From assembly GCF_030272615.1 (NCBI RefSeq), contig NC_081413.1, positions 551,703,136-551,767,135 on the forward strand: a stretch of DNA of 64,000 bases, in the 5' to 3' direction. Under the pieces are notes generated by a model. The model was not told the origin of the DNA. It ran no database searches and worked only from the letters and a program-made list of their open reading frames with translations. Position numbers and translations under genes: made by a program. Below are positions 33,283 to 45,420 of this stretch, piece by piece; within the stretch, counting starts at the first letter, position 1, and the number at the start of each line of letters is the position of its first letter. The stretch comes from Cryptomeria japonica. Its lineage: Eukaryota > Streptophyta > Pinopsida > Cupressales > Cupressaceae.

Positions 33283-33884
33283 TGTTGGAAAACTAATCCC
33301 AACTGCCTCATTTATTTCTGCCACCGTAAATCCTAATTTTTGGCCCCCCAACATATCTTGCAAATATTCTCACATGTGTGAGATTTCATTCTCCAGCTAA
33401 TATCATTTAATCAATATTTTGAAATTTGCATGAGAGGACAGATTTTGGTAAAAATGCAAATCTATATCTTCTTAGACAAGACTTCCCAGCTAGCAAAAAT
33501 TAAAATGCATTTACTTTTCTCCCTGGTTGGGTCATACAAAACTTCTAGAAATGTTTTTTCTTTTTAATAGAATTTTGGTGGTCATTTTTGAAGTTAGTTT
33601 TATTGGAGATAATGAGAAGAGAAAAAAGGGCAGAGCAAAACAGCCACTCCAGTGCAGTAGCAACAACTAGTTAGAAATAGGGGAGTTTAAACTGTTTTAT
33701 TTTCTGAGAACAAACTTGAAAGCAACAGCTTTGTAATTTTTCTATTTGGTGTAGATCTTGTAAGCATTGGTATATGAATATAAATAAAAAAGAAATTTGG
33801 GCAAATTTTGTGTTTAAATTTCATTGCACTGTTTCCTTTTAATGCTCTATTTTTCTTTTCATGTCCTCTGCCTCATCCTTCACA
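33283..33884 (+). repeat. Copia 3' LTR, 602 bp
   Basis: It starts TGTTGGAAAACTAATCCC and ends CATCCTTCACA. It is exactly as long as the left LTR and is followed by the target duplication CTACC. Confidence 0.97.
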
Positions 33885-34181
33885 CTACCTTCAAAAAGAA
33901 AGGTAATTTGCTTAGCTTTCCTCTTTAAAGAGAAAATCAAGATCTTGGTTTTGGTAATGTTCACCTCCATCCCTACCTCTTGGCAAAAGTGCTCTAGAGC
34001 TCTTAAAGTGATTTCTCAAACCATGAGCCATTTTAGATATTAGGATAAGATCATCTGCATATAAAAGTAATTTCACGACATAGCCTGCAAGATGGACACT
34101 TTCATCCTCCAACATGTTTAAGGAAATCCCCATTTTTATATAGAAGGATAACAATGTGAGTGTCTTACTAGTTCCTACCAA
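33885..34181 (-). pseudogene. LINE upstream part: YADD region of reverse transcriptase, 5'-truncated
   Basis: The minus-strand frame 34181-33912 contains VVKLLLYADDLILISKM, the catalytic YADD of a LINE reverse transcriptase, followed by LRNHF. The frame can be followed across the CTACC target duplication into the LINE sequence at 9680, which shows the two pieces were contiguous before the copia element inserted. Nothing LINE-like is seen above 34200, so the copy was 5'-truncated, as is usual for target-primed insertions. The region resembles the matching part of the LINE fragment at 7750-8560, so both are probably of one family. Confidence 0.85.
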
Positions 34182-36130
34182 AGCAAGATATTATTGCATT
34201 CATGCAGTTTGATTTTCCAATTAATTCAACCAACAATTCTATAGTTTGTAATTAAATTTTTTATTTAATAATTTCATTAAAAGTCGTTTATCTTTTTCTA
34301 TTGATTTATTCCTAAAACAGTAGTGTGCAAAAATCAAAATTTTATTTGCCTTCAATTGGTTGGTAAATATGATAAAAATACATAAAAGAACTCACCTAAA
34401 AATACATGTAGTCCACTAATAATTTATGGCACAACCAATAATCGTGAATCTGCTAAATGATGTGGAAGGTTTTCTTTAAAAGTACCCTTCATAGTTTAGT
34501 GTTACAAGAGTTAATTCTAGATTTAGATCCATTGAGTTGGCATGACTAGTGTTCGATAGTTGCTTTAAATGTGTGCTTTTAGTAATTGTGATTTCCATTT
34601 AGTTAATATTTATTATTTATTATTAATTAATTAATTATTATATATTTTATCAAGGCAAAAGTGTAAATAAATAATAAGATGGCATATGATAAGGTCAAGA
34701 GGAGGTCATGACACGATGAGAATGATTATGTAACAACACTCAAACAAGATAATTCCATATATAATTATGTATAATGATCCAATGAATGATGCAAGAAGAC
34801 TCCTAGATAAGGACATAAACTGACAACATAGTGGGCTTCCCTCTACTCTTCACTCTTGAGTTGAATCCTAGCTCAAATGTTCAAAATAACTAAAAAGATC
34901 ACATGATAGAAAAATTAAAGCCAAAAATTATGAAACTCATATTCAAAAGGTAGGAAATCAAATTTCTAAGGGGAGACATTTTATCTTATAAAATTAATAT
35001 TTTTTACATGTCTTAATACCTAAAATTCATATTTTTATAATTTCAAGAATCACTAAAAAAGTTTGATTACAATTTTAAAAGCTTCAAGCTTTTCACTATT
35101 CATTGTTTTTTATCATAAGTAAACTACACAATTTTAAAATCAGATTATACCCTATTTCTCTATATAAGTTATAGATCACAATTTTTTAGTGCATAAATTT
35201 TGTGAGAGTTTTTGATTCATTTATGTTTTTAAAAAAACTAAAAAATTATTCAATCATTTTTTGAACATACCCTTTTGTTTAAAATCGATCCAACACCTTT
35301 TCTCAAAAATAAAACATATCATTATAAAATAAATGCATAGATCTATTTTATGAATTCAAATTCAATTCCTTTCTAAGGGATGAGACACCACATGTAATCA
35401 CCTAATGCAAGTATTGCTAAAAGTAAGAAACAAAAAAAAACATAAAACGTAAGGATGAATATCTTTGTAGTTTCAATATAACTTACAAAAATTGTACAAC
35501 TTCAAATACAATGTAAGATTTGAGATAAAGATTCTCCAATAATTTAGCAATCCACAAGAAATCAACACCCAATTATCCACGACAATTAAGTACACTCACA
35601 ACAAGGAAAGATAGAGGAAAATAGGGCAAAAATAAGAATCAATGCTTATGGTAACATTCCATTTTTTTTTCATTCCAAATTTTCTTAAAATACTAAAATT
35701 TCACATTCAACAAATGATTTTCAAAGAGGTTCTTTCATATTAGATATTTTTAAATAGACATTTTATTTTTATGTTTCACCAATTATTTGAATCAAATGAA
35801 GTTACAAAAATATATCTTATAAATGACTAACAAAAAAATTCATAAAAAAACTTATAAATATTTGGGATTTCTTTTGAATGACGAACACTCAAATTAACTA
35901 ACACATTAATTAAACAATTCCTTTAATTATATAAAGCATTTCCTAAATATTTCATTAATATCAAAACATATAAGACGTAACAACAAAGGAAAGTTAAATA
36001 ACCATAAATTTGACCAAGTATTTACCTAAGATTATCCTACAAACACTCTAAAATTGTAAGCATTTCAAAACCCCAATAAAAATACAAGTGAACTAGTAAT
36101 AAATAAGCATACACAAAACAAATATATATT
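34182..36130. other. AT-rich intergenic DNA, no gene seen
   Basis: There are long A and T runs and no frame with recognisable protein. Nothing resembling an LTR edge was found. Confidence 0.7.
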
Positions 36131-36149
36131 ATGTGTTCACTTACTACAA

Positions 36150-36767
36150 CATTTACCTCTCTCTCTCCCTTTCTCTTCTTGTATATATCTATCGCTCTTT
36201 CGCTTCATCTCCATTTATATCTTTCCCTCTCACTATCTCTCCCAATTTCTCTCTTCCTCTCTTCATCTTTATTTATTTATATCTACTTCTCTATCTCCGT
36301 ACCTCTCCCCCTCTCTATATATCTCCTCACATCTCTATCTTCCTATCACTCTATCACACAATCTATATATCTCTCCCCCTCCCTCTTCCTCTATATCTCT
36401 ACATCCCTCTCTATCTCCCTTTCTATCATCATCTCTTTCACTCCCCCTTCCTCTCTCTGCTTCTATCTTTAGACATTTATCCCTTAATCTATCCAAATGC
36501 TTTTCTATTTCCTACTCTAAGTCAACCACACTATTGGCAGGAACCCCTCTCTCTCTCTCTCTCTCTCTCCCTCTCTCCCCCTATATACTTATCTCTCTAT
36601 CTCTCTCAACCTTTATCTCTACCTCTACCTCTTGCTCTCTATCTATCAATCTTCTTATGTGTATCTCTCTCTTTTTTTTCTCTAACTCTCCCTCTACCTC
36701 TCTATCTATTTCTCTCTTTTCCTCTTCCCCTCTTTCTTCATCTCTACTTTTATCTACTCTAAATTAA
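36150..36767 (+). repeat. Pyrimidine-rich low-complexity tract (TCTC / TATC)
   Basis: About 600 bases are almost pure C and T with interspersed TATATC words. A clean (TC)n run of 20 or more bases lies near 36548-36570. The Ser/Leu/Ile-rich frames in it are by-products of the composition. Confidence 0.92.
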
Positions 36768-38090
36768 TGGCAAGAAAACTCAGCAAAACAAATCAAAAAA
36801 AGACAATCAATTTTAATCTAGTAAAAGTCAAAGGAGTTTCTTTTTAAAAGAAATGTACTCTTCTTTCCTTGTTCATTGCCTTAGATGAAGGTTTAGAAAA
36901 AGAGAAAACAAGAAAAGTTAAGTTAAAAAGAAAAATAGATTAATGCTAATAGATATTTCAAATTGTGTGGGAATCAAAGGATCTTTAAGTTGAAGAAGAA
37001 AAGAAAAGAGAATCGCATGAGAGAAAAAATTACTCAGCACTAGTCTTTTGGAAGAATCACAACATTTAAGGATTGAACTACAATCAATAAGGGAGCATGG
37101 ATCAAATAAAGTCTATCTACTTGCCAAGAGAGACGTGGAATTCATAGATCATTGGTTCTTCTAGCTGTTTGACCTAGTTTGTAGCTCCAGCAAAGGAGAT
37201 GATTGGCCTTGAATACAAATGTATGATTCAAGTATCTATCAAACATATTCTGGTCTGAGATAATCTATTGAAATTTGTGTTCTTTTTATCTTTAACATTT
37301 TATTGTGAAATACTATCATAAACCCACTCAATTAAATGGATTAGTTATTATGAAAAGCTTGCTTTCATTACTATGATGAAATTGTAATGAAGTGTTCAAA
37401 ATGTTGTTAACAACTAGTACCGACTAGAATACAGTAACCTTGGGCACCAAAGCCTGTATTTTGTTTAAATTGATGTATGCAGCAATACCGCATATCTGCT
37501 ACTCATAAGAAAATAGATTAGTTGCTAAAATGCAACGCTGGAGAATATTGCTATATTATTTCCTGAATAACTTGGAGAGGCACATTACCACCTTGTATGC
37601 GACAATTTGCTATTCTTATTTCAGTCAATGTTAAGTTTGCAGGGTCAATCATTACTCCATTGTAATTGTTATTTGAGATTAAAAGAGAAAACGTTGTTAT
37701 AACTGTAATAAGGTTATTTGTAATACATATGCATATCTGGAAGAAATCCTTTAAAATATAAATCAAATATTATTTTGCAAGAAAATTGACTGATGAAATA
37801 CCTCAAAATAAAAAGACAAAAAAGTTATAGGAAACATGGCTGGACATTACCAAACAAGTGTTGCAGAGCAGCAAAGTTTCTGCTGACTGCAAGATCGGTT
37901 GTGTCTTTGTTTTGTTTTATGGATGACGGAGTTGTAATAATGGTTTGTTAGTTTATTTTGTTTTGGCGATGGCAGAGTTGTAACATTGTAGTTATGCACA
38001 GTATTTTGGCATGTACTTTATACCAACTCCATATTTATTGAGATAAATTAGCATTTCGACCCAGTTATTGTTGGTCTCATTATATCTGTT
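36768..38090. other. Intergenic DNA, nothing recognised
   Basis: Both strands lack domain-like frames or clear repeats. Confidence 0.6.
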
Positions 38091-38475
38091 CTACTTGATG
38101 TTCAGCCTAAGCTCTTTGTGTTGAGTGTGTTACTTGATGTTTGGAATGTAATACATTGAACGATTCTTTTCCAAGGTGGTGTTGTGTAAGTTGCAGTGAG
38201 TCAACATTTTGTTCTACTTGATGTTCAGCATAAGTTCTTGGTTGATGCATGTTATTTGATGTTTGGCATGTAATCTAAGGAACAATTCTTTTACAAGGTG
38301 TTGTTGTGTATGTTGCATTGAGTCAACATTTTGTACTTGATTTTTGTCATAGTACTTCCAAGGTATTGTTGTTTAAGTTGCATTGAGTCGACATTCTATA
38401 ATTGATTTTTGTTGTACTACTTCTATTTAAGTACTACAATTCTGTACTCAGTTTTTCTTGTAGTACTTTTATTTA
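38091..38475 (+). repeat. Degenerate tandem repeat, unit about 123 bp, 2 full copies and a partial one
   Basis: CTACTTGATGTTCAGC starts copies at 38091 and 38214. Both end in GTTGCAxTGAGTCAACATTTTGT. A shortened copy starts near 38334 and keeps the CCAAGGT..GTTGTTT..GTTGCATTGAGTC part. Confidence 0.85.
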
Positions 38476-38519
38476 AGAAATGTGATTCCATAATAATGTA
38501 AAGTTGTAAATAGGCATAA

Positions 38520-38735
38520 TACATGCATCATTTAAAGACCTTGCTGCAGAAGAAATTATTTTTGAGTGCTTACACATCTAAAACATCCAACAAATATAGA
38601 AAAAAAAATTGTATACATGCATTGTGTAAAGACTTTGTTGCAATGCATGTAAAGACTTTTCTGCATATGAGATTAATTTGAGTGCTTAGACATCTAAAAC
38701 ATGCAGCAAGAATAGAAAAAAAATCTCTCTTTGAT
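38520..38735 (+). repeat. Direct repeat, two copies of about 105 bp
   Basis: Both copies share ATGCAT..TAAAGAC, then GAGTGCTTA(C/G)ACATC, then AAAACAT plus a run of A. The GAGTGCTTA words are at about 38564 and 38681. Confidence 0.75.
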
Positions 38736-39300
38736 ATTTAAAGCATGATAAGTACTGAAAATGCAATATAAAGGGGTAATAATAGAAATCGTCTAGTGGC
38801 AATTCTAGAGAACATGCCAAGTGAGAAGCAATTAAAATGTAAACAAATCCATGTTGTGCTTAGGAACTTGGTTGGTGTGTTGAAGAACTCCTGAACTACT
38901 TCTTAACATCTGCCATATGGTAGTCCACAATCTCCTTAATTTTCTGAAGTAGAAAGTAAGTGGCAGTGAAGCTCCAGATCACCATCCAAGGCCATGATGC
39001 ACATGCTCATGGACCTTTCTCTTACTATGCTCATTCTGAATGGGAAGAATTTAAATGATGTCATGGATTAATACTTGTAAGTAATTTCTGTGTGTTTAAA
39101 CAGGGTAATATTTTTGCAGTGGTTTTGTATGTCCTCAAAATAAGAAGGTAAATGGCAGAAAGCTTGTTTAGGGTTTGTATAGTCACAATATTTGATTTTG
39201 GTATTTTAAGGCAATGTTTGATTTTGGTATTTTGAGATTATGCCTGCTCTGGGTACTGGTGTTGAAGGCAATGTTGTACTTGCTGGTATTAAACCTGTAG
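38736..39300. other. Intergenic DNA, nothing recognised
   Basis: No coding frame or repeat stands out. Confidence 0.6.
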
Positions 39301-40166
39301 GTAACTGTTGACGTGTATTCTGTACACAATCATACACAGAATAAAATACCTAAGGGTATCTTATCCTCTCTTGAATAAAGCCTCTAACTGCTGAAGATTC
39401 GCATGAAGGATCAGTTAGGATGACTCCAAGGTTCCTTTTGGTAGGGTCTCTACATGTGGATAAGCTCGCCGTGGTATGATGTGATTTGCTGGAATCACAA
39501 GGGGACTTACATTGAACTTCCGATCTGCTTTGCTGGACACAGGCTCTTACTAACTTAGATTTGAAAAAAATGGAAAAAGGATAAGGGCGAAGAGAGGATC
39601 TAATCCTAATACTAAGAATGTAGGAGCAATGATTTGATTTTTGACAAAACTCTAACTAGATCTTGTTTTGACATCAATGGAACATCTACACAAGACTAGT
39701 GCGATCTTCTAAGGGAGCTTTATGATGTTCAAATCATCACCGCAGGCATAGATACCATCCAAGTTGATGCATATCAATGAAGAGGCGACAAATTGAAATT
39801 GAGCTTAAGCTGAATGATTCCAGTTGACTACGCAAGGCAAGTCTGCAATCAACAAACTGCTAGTAGTATGGATGTACGAATTCCACCATCAATCAATCAC
39901 ATTTCCTCCATTCATCTAATTATCTACCATCTAAGATTGAAGACTTCAACAAGAAACCATGCAAATTGCAAGAAAATGACATATTTCACCATTACTTCAA
40001 TGAAAATGGAGTTTGTTTACAATCAATGGCAACAATTTCTTGCCTTGTCCTCCTATTCTACTCTAATTGCTATTCTATCAACTATATTCTAACTCTTCCA
40101 ACTATTTACAACTCTCTCTAATCATCTAAAAAATTCCTTTTTACAAAATGAAATGCCTGGGCTTAT

Positions 40167-40175
40167 ATAGTGCCC
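40167..40175 (-). promoter_or_regulatory. Probable TATA box of the solo LTR
   Basis: The minus strand reads CTATATAAG, flanked by GC-richer sequence. This is the main clue to the LTR's orientation. Confidence 0.5.
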
Positions 40176-40599
40176 ACAATACAATTTGATGGCTTAGATC
40201 AATTCAAGATCAATGGCCAAGATTTTACAATGAAAACCCTAATTAGGGTTTGTTACAACCATTACATAACATTTAATGCTTGACCAATGATAAAATTGTA
40301 TTGCTTGGACACATGTCCCTTTTAGAAAAATCGACCAATGGATAGCCGGGGTAGGTACATCGGAGTTTGTGCCACCTTCCATGAGTTAAGTACATTGAAT
40401 CTGGACATGCTGAGATGGACTTCACTGATTGGAGAAATGATGACTAGGACGCCACCTCATCTGACACTTGAAGCTTGCTAGATATTCAATTTGATGTCGT
40501 TGAGAGGCTATCTTTAATTAACTCTTGTTCTAACTCCTTTTGTCCTTGATGTGCAGGATGACGATGTACCTCGCCTTGGAACGCTGGATTGAAAGAGGT

Positions 40600-40660
40600 C
40601 GCCCATGTCTTGGCTTGATCGTCCTGGCGAAGACCGTCCTGGCGAAGACCGTCCTTGATC
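40600..40660 (+). repeat. Short tandem repeat GTCCTGGCGAAGACC
   Basis: CGTCCTGGCGAAGAC occurs twice in tandem from 40619 and a third, partial copy (CGTCCTTGATCC) follows. It lies inside the solo LTR. Confidence 0.85.
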
Positions 40661-41653
40661 CGGCTTGATTTTCCTTGAAGAGACCTCCATTTGACGCCTA
40701 CACAACATTTCAAAATTAGTAACATGATTTTGCAATACATAACATAAATTAGAGAGCAATTTTTTAGGAAACTTAATGATAAGTCCTTTATTAATCATTT
40801 CCTAAAAAAAGACTGAGCTAAGGCAAAACAAAATTCCAAAATTCAAAATTAAGGAAATGACGATGAACAATTCAAAATCAAGACAATAAAACCAATATCG
40901 CCATACCTCAGGAGAGAGCTAACTCTAGAATGCAAAATGAGGAATTTGCCTAGGCAAAAATCAAAATTTAAAGCCTTTGACTTGATCTTGAAGGATAATG
41001 AACGTCCTCCTTATTAATTCGCCACCCTTAGAATCTTTGATGTGTTCTTCAATGTCCTTGGCAAGTTCGCCTAACTTGAAACTTCAAGTTCGCCTCTCCT
41101 TTGGATAGATGTTTCGCCTTGGATAAAACTAGTGCCTTCTTTTGTTTTGAAATGAAATTCGCTCCTTCAAACACACTCGCACTCCCTTGATGATGTTTGC
41201 GCCTTCCTTGACAAGACCCGCACCTTGAAGATAATTTCGCACTTCTCCCTTTGAGATCGCATGAAAAATGATAATGTGAAAATAATGATTCTCACCTCCC
41301 TTTATAGCGCTCATCTCACAATTACCACCTTAGGCTGACTTGATAATTAATAAGGCAAATTAAACGATTTTTTAATAAATAACAAGGCCGACTTTTATAA
41401 ACCAATAAAATACCAAGCGCTCCTTTTGATTTTCTATTAATTAATAAATAATTAATTAAATGCCTTTGTCATTTAAATTAACAAATTCGATTTTTTACAA
41501 GGCAAAATAATTTAATTAATATCAAGCGCAATATTTAAATGCCATTTAATTGAATTTTCAAAACTTATCGAATTTTAGCATTTAAATAAATTCAAAAATG
41601 TTTGTTTAGCGCCCAAAAATGAAAAAGTGGGAAGATACGTACCTCATCGCCCT

Positions 41654-42684
41654 GGTCCCTGACTGAGGGACAGGAGCGATTTTGCTCTTGTGGGCCTCAT
41701 TTCACTTCATCACCTTCGAAAATTATATTCAACGGATTCGCAATGCCTCCTTTCATTCATTCATGCCTTGAGATCGGTTGAAATTTGGCGAGAAAATCAT
41801 CTACAACAAAAATCGCTGTGGTCCCTTCCTGAGGGACAGGAGTGAACTTAAGCATTTTATTGTTTTGATCAAGTCTGGATGCTCTATCATGCTCATTTCG
41901 TCCTTCACCATGCCTTTGATGTCTCGATTCGTCCGAACAAGGTCAGGAATGGCTCAACTAATCATTTTCGCTCTGGTCCCTTGGTGAGGGACACGAGCGA
42001 TTCGCCTTGGTCCCTTGGAGAGGGACAGGAGCGCATTTCGCTCTGGACCCTTGGAGAAGGACACGAGCGAAATTTGACTTTTCGCACTCTCGATCAGGAC
42101 AATTTTAATGGAATATAACATTTAAGTATAAGAAAGAAACATATATATTCCATATATATGTTATATATATTCCAGTTATATTCCATATATAACTTTCAGG
42201 ATGTTTGAGAGTGGTTTCAGACCTCCAGGAGTCATATTGCAAAATCTAGTTTTTGGAGGTTTTTCAGTTTCCAGACTTAGTCAAATTTCAGGATCAGGAC
42301 ATTCCAGACTTAGCCAAATTTCAGGATCAGGACCTCACTCAAGCCGGACTTGCTATCCTATGTGATCCCCTGGGCGACGCTTCAAGTTATATTCATTTGA
42401 TAAAATGTACCTCTTTGGACCTTCTCACATCGTCAAGACGTTAAAATCTTGCAAGGACAAAGCAAAATTGGATTTGTAGCTCCGGTCCTTCACTGAGGGA
42501 CAGGAGCGATTTTTCCCCTGGAGGCATTTCTGTGCTCATGAAAATCTTCAATTTATATTCAATGGAAAGATCTCGCCTTTCTCCATCACTTCCAATTCGT
42601 AATTCATCTTGACCCTGCAAGAATAGTAAGATATTTGAAAACGAGCTCCCGTCCTTCACTGAGGGACAGGAGCGATTTTGCTCC
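41654..42684 (+). repeat. Seven dispersed hairpin motifs GGTCCCT..AGGGACAGGAGCGA in the solo LTR
   Basis: Copies start at about 41654, 41819, 41975, 42009, 42044, 42484 and 42649. Each has a self-complementary core (GTCCCT or GTCCTT, then AGGGAC, loop about 4-6 bases) followed by AGGAGCGA or ACGAGCGA and often TTTTGCTC. Differences between copies often keep the stem pairing. Confidence 0.85.
42271..42336 (+). repeat. 33 bp tandem duplication in the solo LTR
   Basis: CCAGACTTAG..CAAATTTCAGGATCAGGAC occurs at 42271 and again at 42304 with one or two differences. Confidence 0.9.
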
Positions 42685-43127
42685 TACAGGCCAAAATATC
42701 ATGATTTTACACATTTTATCACTTCACAAGGCGAAAACAAATCATTTGAAATGCCTAGGATCAAAATTCAAAAAAGTCAAAATTTGGTCAAAAATATTCA
42801 ATTGGACAAAAAATCACATTTCATCTTCAACACTTAGACAAATTTAAGCTCTGCATCAACATTCCAATTGAAAATTAGACCATTCTGGCGAATTCATTTC
42901 ATTCAAAATTTGCATTCTAGAAAAGGAAACTCAAAAGCCCTCAAAAACGACTGGATTTTGGTCCGAAAAGACGGTAATTAGAACCCTAAGGCTTGACCCT
43001 AAATCCAGACAACTAACAAACTAACAAAACCCTAGAAAAAGCAAAGCGAAAACGAACAAAACGAGCAAAAAAAAACATGGGTCCCCATTTGCAATGGGGC
43101 GATGTGTGAAAACGTCACAACAGTAAC

Positions 43128-45420
43128 GCAATCTATTCTTCTCGTTTTGAGAAACAGGGAAAATTTTGTGTATGTGCTGGTGTATAATTTGCCTTCTTTA
43201 TAATAGAATCTAAAAAATTGGGGAAATTTTGAAACTGTGTGTTTGTTAATAACAGCCATCTTGAAAACATTAATTGAGATAAAAATTCTTGATGGATAGC
43301 TTCAACATTCAATTGAGCAGAAATTATGTCATCAAAAGCAATACCATAATTCTGCATTCATAGACAGTATTAGGAACAACATCGCCTGTCCTATGTCCTA
43401 CTGTAGCCTGTAAAGTACCTTGGTATAACTGCACTTGAGAATTATCTTTTTTTATTTTGATTGAAAGTTTTGTTTGAAGATTATTGAATTGATGGCTGAT
43501 TTGGTCCAATAATCAACAATAACAGACTACAAAAACACAAATGATCTACCATAAATGAGCACAGTATACATACCCCATAATGGAAATACTGAACTATTCC
43601 TTCTACTTTTCTGGGAAAAACATGTTGCCCTAACAAGGTCCTTGATCTTCCATGTATATTTCTTAACCTACTAGACGGACGATGAGTCGAGGCTAATAAA
43701 TCCAATATCCCTAAACAAAAATAATCCAAAAAGGAGGAACTAAAAGTGAGGTCCTTGTAAAGTTGTTCAGATTAGCAGAAACAATTTCAACAGAGTCCAC
43801 AGAGCTCATCATTGACCATTCCAATCATGCATGTTTTTCATTGGTTCCTTTCTAGTTTCTGTATGCATTAATACTCTATCCCGCTTGAGTCAAAAATTAA
43901 ATGAAACTCATCGAAGATAATTTATTACTGAGTAGCTACAATTCCCTTTATTTCAGACAAACCTTCAAATTCAGCTTCCCTGTGTGTGCACAATAAAAAC
44001 CACTTGGGACTCTCCAATTTGAATGTTACATATGTACAATTTGAACACCAGTCATTTACTTGATAATCAGAAAACAGGCAGGCATGCAACACTTGATGAG
44101 AGCATCGCAACATTAGATAGGAAAGCATGGCGAATGACATTAAGTCTCTTAGAGAATATATCATTTTATGTTGATATGCAAGCATTGCAAGGCAACTGTG
44201 TTGATGCTTGCTCCAACAAAGGGATTTTAGTACCAGCACCTTTCGAGCTTAATTCGTCCCAATTTGAACCATGTTTACAGATGTTGGTTTTTTAAGTTTT
44301 TCATTTATTGGGAAAGTGTTGATAATAAATTGTTTCTATGCCTGCAACTGTCTTTTATTGGGTATGTAAATATTGATGATAAATTGTTTTCATGCTTGTA
44401 ATTTGTCTTTTTTTGGGTATATAAGTATTGACAATAAAATGCTTTCATGCTTGCTATTGTCTCGACATGCCACATCCAGTCCCTTCATAGAATAGACGAA
44501 AGTAGAATTGATATTGTTTTTAAGAAATGTTAAAAGAGAAAGATCTAGTAATAATGATGTGGTATCAAGATGGAACTATTGTCTTGATGTTAAATTGGTT
44601 TCAAGTCTGTGTGGGTTAGTCTTGATGAGACTGGATGAATGCCCCATGTGAATGATAGAATGGATACCTCTTGGATGTGTTTCAATTCTATTCTAAGCTT
44701 GATAGCCATGCATTAATTAGGACAGAGAGGTGTGAGTAGTACAAATCTAGTTTGCCTAACATAAAAGCGAGAAAATCCTCATTTTAATTTTGTTATTTCT
44801 CATTTCTTATGTTGATAGGATTGTATTAGTGTCATTGGCTTGTAAATTTCTTAAGCCTTCTATACACCATATTTTTTACATGTCGTGCAATCGTTGCATT
44901 CTATGAGACCATATTCTTAAGGGCATTTTGTCATATAGTTCACATGTGTTGTCTATGCCTAGTCCTACACATCTGGTCGGTAAAATACAAGAGCCAGTAA
45001 AATAGCACACAGGCTTTGTGAAGATTCTTCCAACAATTTCCTATCATGACAAAGGTTGCATTTGTGTAGGCAGGGGAGGCAAGGAATGAGACAGGTCAAG
45101 TTCACCATTGATGCAATGAAAACAGTTTTCTTTTTAACCCTATGAACCAAACAAGTCATTCAAACAGAAGCCTAAAGGTTGTGACTAAGTAGTAAACTGT
45201 CATGATGTAATTATTGTTTTTGTTCTCTTTTTATATGATAAATATATTTTAATTCGTATTTTTCTAGCTTCCACCCATATCTGCCTGAACCATTCCAATT
45301 TGAAGAATTAAAAGCACATTAAACAAGAGATGCATTGCGTCAAGTTCCTGTCCAAAATATAATGTGTTTGGTGATAATGAAGGAGTCAGTGAAACGACGT
45401 AGAAAGCAAAATTATTTTCC
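43128..45420. other. Intergenic DNA, no gene identified
   Basis: Several short frames exist, for example 44023-44295 plus (90 codons, MLHMYNLNTSHLLDN..), but none shows a domain, splice-site support or a conserved neighbour. This could be intron or flank of the kinase remnant at 46626. Confidence 0.5.

Larger units (their letters stand above)
9681..33884 (+). mobile_element. Ty1/copia retrotransposon, split by a nested Tat element
   Basis: The LTRs are 9681-10282 and 33283-33884, each 602 bp. The target duplication is CTACC at 9676-9680 and 33885-33889, an exact match. After removal of the nested element (11824-30367) the internal order is gag, protease, integrase, reverse transcriptase, RNase H, which is copia order. 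By eye the two LTRs differ at roughly 30 or more positions, with a clustered run near 10024/33627, so the insertion is old. Stops, frameshifts and two lost integrase aspartates make it defective. Confidence 0.97.
39306..43122 (-). repeat. Solo LTR, 3817 bp, with perfect 5 bp target duplication GTAAC
   Basis: The plus strand starts TGTTGACGTGTATTCTG and ends ACGTCACAACA, giving TG...CA ends. GTAAC stands on both sides (39301-39305 and 43123-43127). No gag or pol is present inside. Such a structure arises when the two LTRs of an element recombine and delete the interior. The minus strand is the probable sense: it starts TGTTGTGACGTTTTCACAC, and its best TATA box (CTATATAAG near 40175-40167) points that way. 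The length suggests a large gypsy family, but no protein is left to prove it. Confidence 0.88.

Noticed and set aside
36131-36767. Frames of 113 and 209 codons, rich in Ser, Leu and Ile
   Set aside because: They are by-products of a C/T-only tract; no stop codon can arise easily there.
39241-43200. A short frame that stays open if the solo LTR is removed at GTAAC (about 40 codons)
   Set aside because: Too short, no homologue recognised and no splice support; chance is likely.
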